Source: CAYUWG01 sp964448285 (GTDB taxonomy: Bacteria > Bacteroidota > Ignavibacteria > SZUA-365). From it: DNA of 5,862 bases. Below, piece by piece: positions 1-5,281 of this stretch (the stretch's first letter is position 1; every line of letters starts with the position of its first letter). Position numbers and translations under genes: made by a program. The notes below the pieces were generated by a model, which had not been told where the DNA came from, ran no database searches, and worked only from the letters and a program-made list of their open reading frames with translations. The DNA lies in contig CAYUWG010000147.1 of the NCBI GenBank assembly GCA_964448285.1, positions 1 to 5,862 on the forward strand. The letters are read 5' to 3'.

Positions 1-1140
1 ACCCGCATCGACGTACAGCGCGACGGTCTGGACAAGATTCAGCAGGCAGCGAACGACCTCTTCTTCTCGGACATCGACGAAGTCAGCGTCCGGGAATCCG
101 TCAACACCACTGCCGGCAATCCGGTTATCAGCAAGCACCAGAAGGGCAGCCAGCGCTCACTGCGCGGTCTGTACATCATGCTGACCGGCGACAGCGATCT
201 CACCTTTGACATTGCAAAGGTTCGCGAGTCCATCGATCCGGCAACCATCGCGAAGATCTTCGCAAATGCGATGAACCTTCGTCTCACGCGCGAGGACTCG
301 CTCCCGTCCGTGTACGATGGCTGGCGCTTGATCGCGGACGTGGTCCCGCTTGCGGATTTCAAAAAGCAGGAGGTGATGCGCACCGGCTACTACGGGACCC
401 TGTCCATCATCCAGAAGAACGATCCGTATCCCGAACTCGCACAAGGCGCGAAGCTGGACAACAGCTACACGCCTGACACGCGCGGAGGGCTGGTTTCGAT
501 TCACCGCAAGGACATCATCAACGACAACGTTGGCGAGATCCGGCGCATTCCGTCGAAGATCAACATCGGCGCGAAGCTGGACCTCTCTGGTTTCGTCTGG
601 TCGCTGATCTTGGACAATCCGACGCTGGGCGACACCACGGCGCTCTTCCACGCCGATCACGGCAACCTGCACACCGGCAACACCTCCACGGCGGGGCTTT
701 CCGGTGACATCCTCAGCACGCTCGACGGCAAGATGAAGGATCAGACGCTGCCGGGACGCACGGAGAAGCTCCTGCTTCCGACGAAGTACGTCATCATCCC
801 TGCGAACGCCGCGATGCGAAAGAAGGCATACGAAGTCGTTGCTCCGGCCTACGGCCAGAACAACCAGGTGCCGACGTTCGCGCAATCGCTCACCGTGCAG
901 GTGATCGAATGTCCGCACGCATCCGACGCCGACGACTGGTACACGGCGACCGACAAGAACATTCAGGAAATTCTCGAGGTCGGGTTCTTCCAGGGCCGCG
1001 AGGAGCCGGAATTGCTCATCGCCGACAACGACCTTGCCGGTGCGCTCTTCACGCACGACAAGATTCAGTACAAGGTGCGCCATGAGTACGGCGGAAGCGT
1101 CGTTGACTATCGCGGCCTGCAAAAATCCGCAGTGACGTAA
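1..1140 (+). CDS. Phage major capsid protein, Mu gpT-like / HK97 fold (5' partial)
   Basis: This is the structural subunit of the phage head. The frame is already open at base 1, so 379 C-terminal residues are visible and the start is outside the window. From memory of the family, the diagnostic stretches are VPLADFKKQ (about residue 114), KDIINDNVGEIRRIP (170-184), TALFHADHGNL (about 213-223), EEPELLIADND and the near-terminal IQYKVRHEYGG. All are typical of gpT-like capsids and of the 'ClpP-like prohead protease/major capsid fusion' group. The first 60 residues (IDVQRDGLDKI..., then SLRGLYIML) look like the linker found in those fusions, so a protease domain probably lies upstream; that is inference. 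Met60 at base 178 is not the likely start, because coding continues upstream of it without a break. The stop is TAA at 1138-1140. The family call is firm; the fusion is plausible. Confidence 0.93.
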   Translation, partial: TRIDVQRDGLDKIQQAANDLFFSDIDEVSVRESVNTTAGNPVISKHQKGSQRSLRGLYIMLTGDSDLTFDIAKVRESIDPATIAKIFANAMNLRLTREDSLPSVYDGWRLIADVVPLADFKKQEVMRTGYYGTLSIIQKNDPYPELAQGAKLDNSYTPDTRGGLVSIHRKDIINDNVGEIRRIPSKINIGAKLDLSGFVWSLILDNPTLGDTTALFHADHGNLHTGNTSTAGLSGDILSTLDGKMKDQTLPGRTEKLLLPTKYVIIPANAAMRKKAYEVVAPAYGQNNQVPTFAQSLTVQVIECPHASDADDWYTATDKNIQEILEVGFFQGREEPELLIADNDLAGALFTHDKIQYKVRHEYGGSVVDYRGLQKSAVT

Positions 1141-1177
1141 TCCACAACTGAACATTCACTGATCAAGGACTCACACC

Positions 1178-1549
1178 ATGTCACTAAAAAACTATCCCGT
1201 TGGCTTCTCGGTCGTTCCGGTCGTGGTTCCGCTCGACAGCGCGCGCGATATCGACTTCATCCTTCCGCAAGGCAAGGTGGTCGGTATCCACTACGTCACG
1301 ACTGCGACCACCGGCTCGCCAACAACCGTCACCGCAACGCTGACCGACACACAGGGCACGCCTCTTTCCATCGCAACGACCATCACGCAGACGGCAGCCG
1401 CAGTCACCGACGCGGCAATTCCCGCTGCGGGCATGTCGCTGAGCGACGCGCAGAAGCAACAACTGAAGATCGCAATCACGTTCAGCGGCGGCTCAACGCC
1501 CACATGGAAGGGCAGCGTCACGATCCTCGTCTCGGTCGGAGCGCAGTAA
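1178..1549 (+). CDS. Small beta-rich protein after capsid gene, possible head decoration protein
   Basis: This 123-residue protein has no motif I recognise. It starts at ATG 1178 with a good AAGGA ribosome-binding site (1165-1169, 8-base spacer). The body is rich in Thr, Ala, Val and Ser, with alternating hydrophobic stretches (VVPVVVPL, TTVTATLTD, SVTILVSVG) and almost no long helix apart from SLSDAQKQQLK at about residues 86-96. This suggests a compact beta domain. There is no signal peptide or membrane segment. It sits 37 bases after the capsid stop, where many phages keep a decoration, stabilisation or head-fibre protein, and a stem-loop follows its stop. The decoration role is inferred from position and composition only. 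It could equally be an unrelated virion accessory protein. Confidence 0.75.
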   Translation: MSLKNYPVGFSVVPVVVPLDSARDIDFILPQGKVVGIHYVTTATTGSPTTVTATLTDTQGTPLSIATTITQTAAAVTDAAIPAAGMSLSDAQKQQLKIAITFSGGSTPTWKGSVTILVSVGAQ

Positions 1550-1563
1550 CACGAACGCATGGA

Positions 1564-1587
1564 GATGGCCGGGTAACGCCGGCCATC
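1564..1587 (+). terminator. Perfect 9-bp stem-loop between the decoration-like and adaptor genes
   Basis: The arms GATGGCCGG (1564-1572) and CCGGCCATC (1579-1587) are exact complements around a six-base loop, GTAACG. The structure begins 15 bases after the stop of the upstream gene, as terminators often do, but only CTT follows instead of a T-run. It would therefore be a weak intrinsic terminator or attenuator. It may instead be an RNA structure protecting the 3' end of the capsid transcript, or a fold affecting initiation at 1598. Confidence 0.4.
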
Positions 1588-1597
1588 CTTCAACACG

Positions 1598-2269
1598 ATG
1601 AACCAGTCGGACATCATACAGTCTTTCCTCGAATCGAATTTCATTCCGTCAAGTTCACTCAAAGTGCTCGGCGCGAATGAGGGAGCCGTCGTACTCTCTG
1701 CGATGAACTCCGCCTTGCCGGAGTTCTCGCGCGACTCACGTCTGCGCAAAACGGCGTCTGGTACGTGGAGCGGCAGCGATATCACGCTTGACGGCTGGTA
1801 CGATGAAAGTCTGCTCGTTTCCGTTGAATCGCCGGTCGGGGAGCGCCCGCCTGTGTATATCCCATCGCGGGACATCGTTCTCCTGCCGGATGTGGGGAAA
1901 GTGTATTTCGTCGTATCGAACGGCGCGGAGTACGTGGTCACCTACACGGTCATGCATTCCCTGCCGGAAGACACGGACGCCACGATACCGAGCAATCGCA
2001 TCACAGCGTTCTTCAAACTCACGGTCGGCGAGCTATTCAAGAAGCTTGCATCGAAGCACGCCGAAACAACCGGATCACCGATGCTCGGTGACTCGGTCAA
2101 CTATCAAACGAAGACCGGCGAGTACCTGCGTCTTGCGCGGGAAGCACACGCCGAGTATCGCCGTTTGATGAATTTGCCGGAGAAGCCTGTTCAGCGCCCG
2201 GCCTCCGTTTCGTCGGAGTACGATAACGCACGTGTATGGCCGCTGGAGGCTCCGTGGCGCGCACGGTAA
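1598..2269 (+). CDS. Head-tail adaptor / connector-like protein
   Basis: This 223-residue protein probably sits at the portal vertex between head and tail. I judge this from the overall pattern, which I recall from proteins encoded after capsid genes of this class. It has an N-terminal helical part, then SVESPVGERPPVYIP (about 75-89), a short beta region ending in YVVTYTVMHSLPED (about 112-125), an IPSN turn, and a C-terminal helical part with LFKKLASKHA, DSVNYQTKTGEYLRLARE and AEYRRL. In similar adaptors the corresponding C-terminal segment lists polar residues followed by 'DSV.Y..K..EY...AR'. The start at ATG 1598 has no ribosome-binding site immediately upstream; a GGA lies on the far side of a hairpin. 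The 3' end overlaps the next gene. Confidence in the coding call is high; the adaptor role is moderate. Confidence 0.85.
   Translation: MNQSDIIQSFLESNFIPSSSLKVLGANEGAVVLSAMNSALPEFSRDSRLRKTASGTWSGSDITLDGWYDESLLVSVESPVGERPPVYIPSRDIVLLPDVGKVYFVVSNGAEYVVTYTVMHSLPEDTDATIPSNRITAFFKLTVGELFKKLASKHAETTGSPMLGDSVNYQTKTGEYLRLAREAHAEYRRLMNLPEKPVQRPASVSSEYDNARVWPLEAPWRAR
2245..2249 (+). promoter_or_regulatory. GGAGG ribosome-binding site deciding a GTG start
   Basis: GGAGG lies four bases before GTG 2254. The competing in-frame ATG at 2236 has no such site upstream. This favours GTG 2254, although the spacing is somewhat short. Confidence 0.5.
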
Positions 2270-2557
2270 AGCTCGATATCGTCGGAACGGATGCACTAAC
2301 CGCGTCGGTCAAGCCTCGCGTCTGGAAGACCCGCATCGAAAGCGCGATGGACATCATCGTGAACGACGCGGCTTCGCTTCTCGCCGAGGCTACGCCGGTC
2401 GGTGTGTACGGCGCAGCGCAGGGCGCGTGGCTGCAAACGCGCGGAGTGGAAGTCAGCGAAACGCAGGTCGTCGGTTTCAGCGATCCCACGCCGAGCGCTC
2501 CGTACATCTGGTTCGTCATCAATGGCACGAAGCCGGCGAAGCGAAATCCCGGTTTGT
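2254..2557 (+). CDS. HK97 gp10-like neck / tail completion protein (3' end lost in gap)
   Basis: The visible 101 residues resemble HK97 gp10-like proteins, which complete the head-tail joint. There is a helical N-terminal half (ESAMDIIVNDAASLLAEATPVG, residues 29-50), where the 'TPV' followed by a Gly-rich segment is typical of the family. Beta strands follow, then the SAPYIWFVINGTKPAKRNPGL segment (81-101), equivalent to the usual 'YA.yvEfGT..h...P' motif. I chose GTG 2254 because GGAGG precedes it and the protein then begins MARTVKLDIVG. ATG 2236 would add six residues. The start overlaps the adaptor gene by 16 bases. The reading frame runs into 100 N at 2558, so the C-terminus, normally a few dozen residues more, is missing. 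The DNA after the gap does not continue this frame, but the gap length is unknown. Confidence 0.8.
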
Positions 2558-2657
2558 NNNNNNNNNNNNNNNNNNNNNNNNNNNNNNNNNNNNNNNNNNN
2601 NNNNNNNNNNNNNNNNNNNNNNNNNNNNNNNNNNNNNNNNNNNNNNNNNNNNNNNNN
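2558..2657. other. Assembly gap, 100 N (gap 1)
   Basis: Exactly 100 N is a conventional placeholder for a gap of unknown length, so frames on the two sides cannot be compared. If the gp10-like and terminator-like calls are right, the true gap should hold the last few dozen codons of one gene and the first 40-50 codons of the next, which is more than 100 bases. Confidence 0.95.
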
Positions 2658-2912
2658 ACAACGAGGCTGCACACGTTCGAAATGACGTTCATACGCGGCC
2701 AGCACGACGAAACAGAATCGGCAATTCAGCTCGACGATCTCTTCGACGCGGTCTTCGATCATTTCGAGAGCAAAGACGTGCGAGCTTCGTTCCGGGCACT
2801 CAACACATCGATCGATCCGCTCGATGCCATTTCAATCGGCATCGCCGGTTACCTGAACGGCGCGATACTCGTGAACCAGATCGTTGCAAGGATGGCTGTC
2901 CGTGAACACTGA
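2658..2912 (+). CDS. Probable tail terminator-like protein (5' end lost in gap)
   Basis: The open frame after the gap gives 84 residues and ends at TGA 2910-2912. It opens with a beta strand, RLHTFEMTFIRGQHD, followed by an acidic helix, AIQLDDLFDAVFDHFES. After a middle part containing 'SIDPLDAISIG' it ends with another strand, ILVNQIVARMAVRE. This strand-helix-strand layout, with 'l.v.f.vRG' before a 'LDDL.DAV' helix and a closing '..v.vRe' strand, recalls phage tail terminator proteins. These cap the tail tube and join it to the head. The place after an HK97 gp10-like gene agrees. The call rests on pattern and position, with no hard motif. The N-terminal third is in the gap. The last 11 bases overlap the next gene. 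Confidence 0.6.
   Translation, partial: TTRLHTFEMTFIRGQHDETESAIQLDDLFDAVFDHFESKDVRASFRALNTSIDPLDAISIGIAGYLNGAILVNQIVARMAVREH
2888..2892 (+). promoter_or_regulatory. AAGGA ribosome-binding site deciding GTG 2902
   Basis: AAGGA sits nine bases upstream of GTG 2902, inside the end of the preceding gene. It supports the GTG over TTG 2884 and over the internal ATG at 2923, which would remove half of the first membrane segment. Confidence 0.6.
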
Positions 2913-3282
2913 GAACATCGTCATGGTTGTCGTTGCTGTTGCGTTATGCGCGCTCGCGTCGTTTGCGAAGGCACACATGGACACGATCGTTTTTCGTCGC
3001 GCGGGGTTCGGAAAATATCCTGAGCGGTTGCGCGCATGGCTTCTCCGGATGGAGACCGACTCGAAGCAGAAGACATGGGATGGCTGGCACGTCATGCAAT
3101 CGGTCTGGCATCTCGCTTACGCACTGGCGTTTTACCTCTTCGGCCACGTCGCAGCGGCACTGGCTGGAAAAATCTCCTCGATGCAACCGTGGATGATGGG
3201 CACGCTGCTATTCGGGGCCGTCTGGTCGTTGCGACTGGCCGCTCATTATCTCGGTTTCTCAAAGCAGTATCCAATACAATGA
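2902..3282 (+). CDS. Three-TM phage membrane protein with WH motifs
   Basis: The protein has 126 residues. Membrane segments are visible at about 6-22, 69-88 and 96-113. Between the first and second lies a basic, amphipathic stretch (RRAGFGKYPERLRAWLLRMETDSKQK). Just before and inside the second segment come two 'WH' pairs seven residues apart, in WDGWHVMQSVWHLAY. I recall similar small proteins, with 'D.WH' entering a membrane helix, in phages of Bacteroidota-related hosts, where their function is unknown. A holin-like or membrane-remodelling role is possible and unproven. GTG 2902 is chosen because of the AAGGA nine bases upstream. The gene overlaps the terminator-like gene by 11 bases and the following gene by ATGA at 3279-3282, so translation of the cassette is probably coupled. 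Confidence 0.8.
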   Translation: MNTENIVMVVVAVALCALASFAKAHMDTIVFRRAGFGKYPERLRAWLLRMETDSKQKTWDGWHVMQSVWHLAYALAFYLFGHVAAALAGKISSMQPWMMGTLLFGAVWSLRLAAHYLGFSKQYPIQ

Positions 3283-3524
3283 TGGAAGCGAACTTCGTGC
3301 AAATCCTGATTCTCATCGTCGCGGCTCTGGCAGCCGGTTTCAATGGCGTCATCATTTTCATCCTCACCGAAATGCGGAGACAAAACGCACTGCTCTTCAA
3401 GCAGCAGCGTGAGATAGAAGCGGAGATCTCGAAGGTCCGGGAAGAAGTAGCGAAGGAATACGTCAGCGCTGACCGCCTCGAATCAATCGTCACGGGAATA
3501 GTCAAAGGATTCAAAGACGCATGA
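3279..3524 (+). CDS. Small protein with one N-terminal TM and a coiled coil
   Basis: This 81-residue protein begins MMEANF, with one long hydrophobic segment at about residues 6-30 (FVQILILIVAALAAG...). A charged helix, EMRRQNALLFKQQREIEAEI and KVREEVAKEYV, follows at about 31-61 with heptad-like spacing. It ends in a short amphipathic tail. The layout of membrane anchor plus cytoplasmic or periplasmic coiled coil is shared by i-spanins, some holin partners and many uncharacterised phage proteins, so the role cannot be fixed. The ATG at 3279 overlaps the previous stop as ATGA, and the second ATG at 3282 is an equal alternative. A longer reading of this frame from 3036 is only a shadow of the upstream gene. 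The stop overlaps the next start, again as ATGA. Confidence 0.75.
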   Translation: MMEANFVQILILIVAALAAGFNGVIIFILTEMRRQNALLFKQQREIEAEISKVREEVAKEYVSADRLESIVTGIVKGFKDA

Positions 3525-4062
3525 GCACACAGAAACTTTACGCAATCGCAGGCATCGCGGTTTTTCTTCTCGGCTTTGCAGCCGGGTGTATCGTCTTCAA
3601 AGGCTGCTTCGTGAAGCCCTGTCCGGAGCCGAAAGCGGTTGAAACGCGCTTCGTCGTGCCGGACAGTGCGAAGGCAGCGATCTACGCGGATGGGTACGAC
3701 GATGGAAAGAACAGCGCCGTGCCTCGCGTCATCACTGTTCGCGGGAAGGACTCGCTCATCTACGATCCGCATTTAGTGCGCATAGCAGAAGATGCGTACA
3801 GGCAGATCGATTCGCTGATCGCGGAGAACTTTCGTCTCGCCGGCGAAAAAGATGAACTGCAGGACATCGTTGCACACGAGATTTCGGAGAACGACGATTA
3901 CCGTCTCGAGCAATTCTATCGTTTGCGCGAGAGAAGTTTTCGCGGCAGCAACGTCACGTTCAAGCGCACGCCGGTCGTCACTCAACGGATTCCATTCGAG
4001 CACACTTTCTGGACGCGCTGGGGCTACGGTCCGCAGCTTGGCGTCGGGATCGGCGCGCAGGT
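3521..4062 (+). CDS. Membrane-anchored coiled-coil protein, spanin-like layout (3' end lost in gap)
   Basis: The visible 180 residues show MSTQK, then a hydrophobic segment (6-26) containing LLGFAAGC with Cys23, and further Cys residues at 29 and 34. Next come a Pro/Val-rich spacer (35-80), a long acidic helix or coiled coil (about 84-137, LVRIAEDAYRQIDSLIAEN... onward), and finally WTRWGYGPQLGVGIGAQ (164-180) running into the gap. The final motif resembles the '+RWG.G.Q.GYG' beta segment ending DUF6808-like proteins of Bacteroidota phages; this is from memory. Such proteins are usually about 200-220 residues, so only some tens of residues should be missing. The Cys23 context is lipobox-like, but Ala rather than Leu sits at -3, so a plain TM anchor is equally likely. 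The start ATG 3521 is coupled to the upstream stop by ATGA. Confidence 0.8.
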
Positions 4063-4162
4063 NNNNNNNNNNNNNNNNNNNNNNNNNNNNNNNNNNNNNN
4101 NNNNNNNNNNNNNNNNNNNNNNNNNNNNNNNNNNNNNNNNNNNNNNNNNNNNNNNNNNNNNN
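4063..4162. other. Assembly gap, 100 N (gap 2)
   Basis: This is a second run of exactly 100 N and again a placeholder of unknown true length. It removes the C-terminus of the anchored coiled-coil protein and the 5' end of the gene ending at 4319. Additional complete genes could be hidden in it. Confidence 0.95.
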
Positions 4163-4319
4163 GCTCTACAACGTCATACCGGCGATCAACGATGCGCTGG
4201 TACACAAGCGCACGTTGCTCGATCACTCGCTTATCCGAAATCGTGTATTCGCTGAGGCGCGTAAGGAGGCTCGGCAGTACTTCACAGCGCACCAGTCGTG
4301 GGCGAAAGCGGCGGCATGA
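4163..4319 (+). CDS. Unknown protein, C-terminal fragment
   Basis: Just after the gap, the frame beginning at 4164 stays open to TGA 4317-4319 and gives 51 residues. These begin LYNVIPAINDALVHKRTLLD and end QSWAKAAA. The segment is helical and basic (NRVFAEARKEARQYF), with no membrane segment. I prefer this frame because its stop forms an ATGA overlap with the next gene, the junction used repeatedly in this operon, and because the residue composition is ordinary. The neighbouring frame that stops at 4255 is Cys/Arg/His-rich and looks like noise. I do not recognise the family, and the fragment is too short to assign a role. It could belong to a short gene wholly started inside the gap or to a longer one. 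Confidence 0.55.
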
Positions 4320-4510
4320 AGGAGTACGAGACATTTACCTTCGAACTCGATCCCGGTGAATATGAGATGCGGATTTTCACAGACCAGTATGAAGACATCA
4401 CGCCGTTCGTCGTGCTGCAGCATCCCTGCATGATCGCAGTTACCTTACCACCTCACAAATCCGTTGACATCAAAAGGATATCAGATGAACACAGTCTTGA
4501 TCGTACTTGA
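4316..4510 (+). CDS. Small unknown protein, probable beta domain
   Basis: The protein has 64 residues: MKEYETFTFELDPGEYEMRI, then a Tyr/Asp-rich loop, VVLQHPCMIAVTLP and a charged tail. The alternating pattern with an 'LDPGEYEM' turn suggests a small beta-sandwich-like unit, as seen in many minor virion or tail-associated proteins. I cannot name a family. ATG 4316 overlaps the previous stop as ATGA; there is no strong ribosome-binding site, so coupling probably drives initiation. GTG 4298 would add six residues and is less likely. The last 26 bases overlap the next gene, which has its own good ribosome-binding site. This long overlap is slightly unusual, so the last residues could be dispensable. 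Confidence 0.65.
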   Translation: MKEYETFTFELDPGEYEMRIFTDQYEDITPFVVLQHPCMIAVTLPPHKSVDIKRISDEHSLDRT

Positions 4511-4727
4511 AACACCTTGGACGGATCCCAAGGGCGTGCAGCACAAGCCGGGCCTCGTGGAAATCGAGGAACGGTACGTTCAGCGGAATCGCGTACACGG
4601 TTTTCGATTCCGCTATCCGACCGACGCAGAGGTGACGAAGTACAGAAGCAAGAGCGAGGCGAAGATCGAGTCTGCGACGACACAAAAAAAAGCGCAAGAA
4701 ACAACTATCGATGGAGGTAATTCCTAA
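4485..4727 (+). CDS. Small unknown protein preceding the tube gene
   Basis: This protein has 80 residues. The first half (MNTVLIVLETPWTDPKGV, then GLVEIEERYVQRNRVHGFRF) looks like a compact beta fold. The C-terminal third (KYRSKSEAKIESATTQKKAQ) is Lys/Glu/Gln-rich and probably flexible or helical. The start is ATG 4485 with AAAAGGA six bases upstream; TTG 4464 is not needed. The stop TAA shares its last base with the next ATG (TAATG at 4725-4729). An A8 run at 4684-4691 lies near the end and could allow slippage. I know of no family. The place immediately before the presumed tube gene suggests a minor tail or neck component, which is inference only. Confidence 0.7.
   Translation: MNTVLIVLETPWTDPKGVQHKPGLVEIEERYVQRNRVHGFRFRYPTDAEVTKYRSKSEAKIESATTQKKAQETTIDGGNS
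4713..4718 (+). promoter_or_regulatory. Strong GGAGGT ribosome-binding site for the tube gene
   Basis: GGAGGT lies eight bases before ATG 4727. It is the closest match to the anti-Shine-Dalgarno sequence at a supported start in this window and predicts high translation. This agrees with a protein needed in many copies. Confidence 0.7.
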
Positions 4728-5281
4728 TGGCATATAACACTGAAATGGTCGGACAGTTCGTTGGACTGTTCGCATGGATCTGCAAAGTGACGGGTGTAGA
4801 ACCCGGAGGCACGCCTGCGATATCCGGATCGTGGGAACAGCTACCCGAAGAAGAACTCTGGAAGATCAAGCGTCTCATCGAAACATGGGAGCGCACGACG
4901 AAGACCGGCAACAAACCGAAGAAGACGAAGCTCATCGGCTTCCAGTACGACTCGATGTTCAACCAGCGCGACATCGACACGTTCGAGCTTGACGCGCAAT
5001 ACGCGAACTCGCCGTGTCTGCTGCTTTTCGATGGACACTTCTTCGCGGATCTGGCAACGCCGGAGCGCCAGCACGGACTTGTTTTCGGCTCGCCGCTGTT
5101 GCACAGCGCGGACATCGAAAGCAAGGAAGGAAAGGTGCCGTTCATCTTCAACGCCGAGTACAATCCGATTGCCGTGACGGTCGGAACAGGAGGTATTGTC
5201 GCACCTTCCGCAACCGGCTACACAGCGCCGACCGCAATCACGATTGCGGCAGGTGGCTACTACAAACTCATCCAGGTGTGA
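4727..5281 (+). CDS. Probable major tail (tube) protein
   Basis: The 184-residue protein has no motif I can name with certainty. Evidence for a tube subunit is mostly contextual. It has the strongest ribosome-binding site here. It lies after head-tail joint genes and directly before a gene with a slippery run, which looks like the G/GT tail chaperone. The length is usual for tube proteins. The sequence starts with a short helical part (1-25) and a charged helix (EEELWKIKRLIETWER, about 41-56). It then becomes beta-rich (TKLIGFQYDSMFNQRDIDTF, SPCLLLFDGHFF, GKVPFIFNAEYNPIAV), as expected for a tube fold. The last 30 residues are Gly/Ala/Thr-rich and may be a flexible tail. The stop TGA overlaps the next ATG (TGATG). 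No sheath gene is visible, favouring a non-contractile tail. Another virion protein of high copy number remains possible. Confidence 0.8.
   Translation: MAYNTEMVGQFVGLFAWICKVTGVEPGGTPAISGSWEQLPEEELWKIKRLIETWERTTKTGNKPKKTKLIGFQYDSMFNQRDIDTFELDAQYANSPCLLLFDGHFFADLATPERQHGLVFGSPLLHSADIESKEGKVPFIFNAEYNPIAVTVGTGGIVAPSATGYTAPTAITIAAGGYYKLIQV
5232..5249 (+). repeat. Palindromic hairpin near the 3' end of the tube gene
   Basis: CCGCAATC and GATTGCGG are exact complements separated by AC. In RNA this gives a seven-pair stem closed by a CACG tetraloop. It is inside the coding sequence, about 30 bases before the stop. Confidence 0.45.

Noticed and set aside
157..1155. Long - strand open frame opposite the capsid gene
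   Set aside because: It is Arg/Val-rich, lacks any recognisable domain, and lies exactly opposite a confidently identified capsid gene; GC-rich codon ends on the + strand keep the antisense frame free of stops.
1705..1726. Eight-pair stem GAACTCCG / CGGAGTTC inside the adaptor gene
   Set aside because: A stem of this length with a short loop is close to chance expectation for this window and has no positional meaning.
1291..1941. - strand open frame opposite the decoration-like and adaptor genes
   Set aside because: It crosses the junction of two + strand genes with good protein-like composition, and its own composition (Ser/Arg/Val runs) is that of a shadow.
2075..2091. Seven-pair stem TCACCGA / TCGGTGA inside the adaptor gene
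   Set aside because: Stems of this length are expected a few times by chance in almost 6 kb, and it is far from any gene boundary.
2232..2912. One gene reading through gap 1
   Set aside because: The frame before the gap is a shadow of the gp10-like gene, and 100 N is a placeholder, so joining frames across it has no meaning.
3036..3278. Longer N-terminus for the single-TM coiled-coil protein
   Set aside because: The added residues are Arg/Gly-rich and overlap the three-TM gene in another frame; ATG 3279 in an ATGA junction is the natural start.
3092..3772. - strand open frame opposite the membrane cassette
   Set aside because: It overlaps three coupled + strand genes, has no ribosome-binding site I can support, and is Arg/Cys-rich.
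3521..4255. Anchored coiled-coil gene continuing through gap 2 to 4255
   Set aside because: The post-gap part in that frame is Cys/Arg/His-rich noise; the neighbouring frame to 4319 ends in an ATGA junction and reads better.
5014..5280. Longer N-terminus for the chaperone-like protein
   Set aside because: It overlaps the tube gene in another frame and is Arg/His-rich; ATG 5281 follows the tube stop directly.
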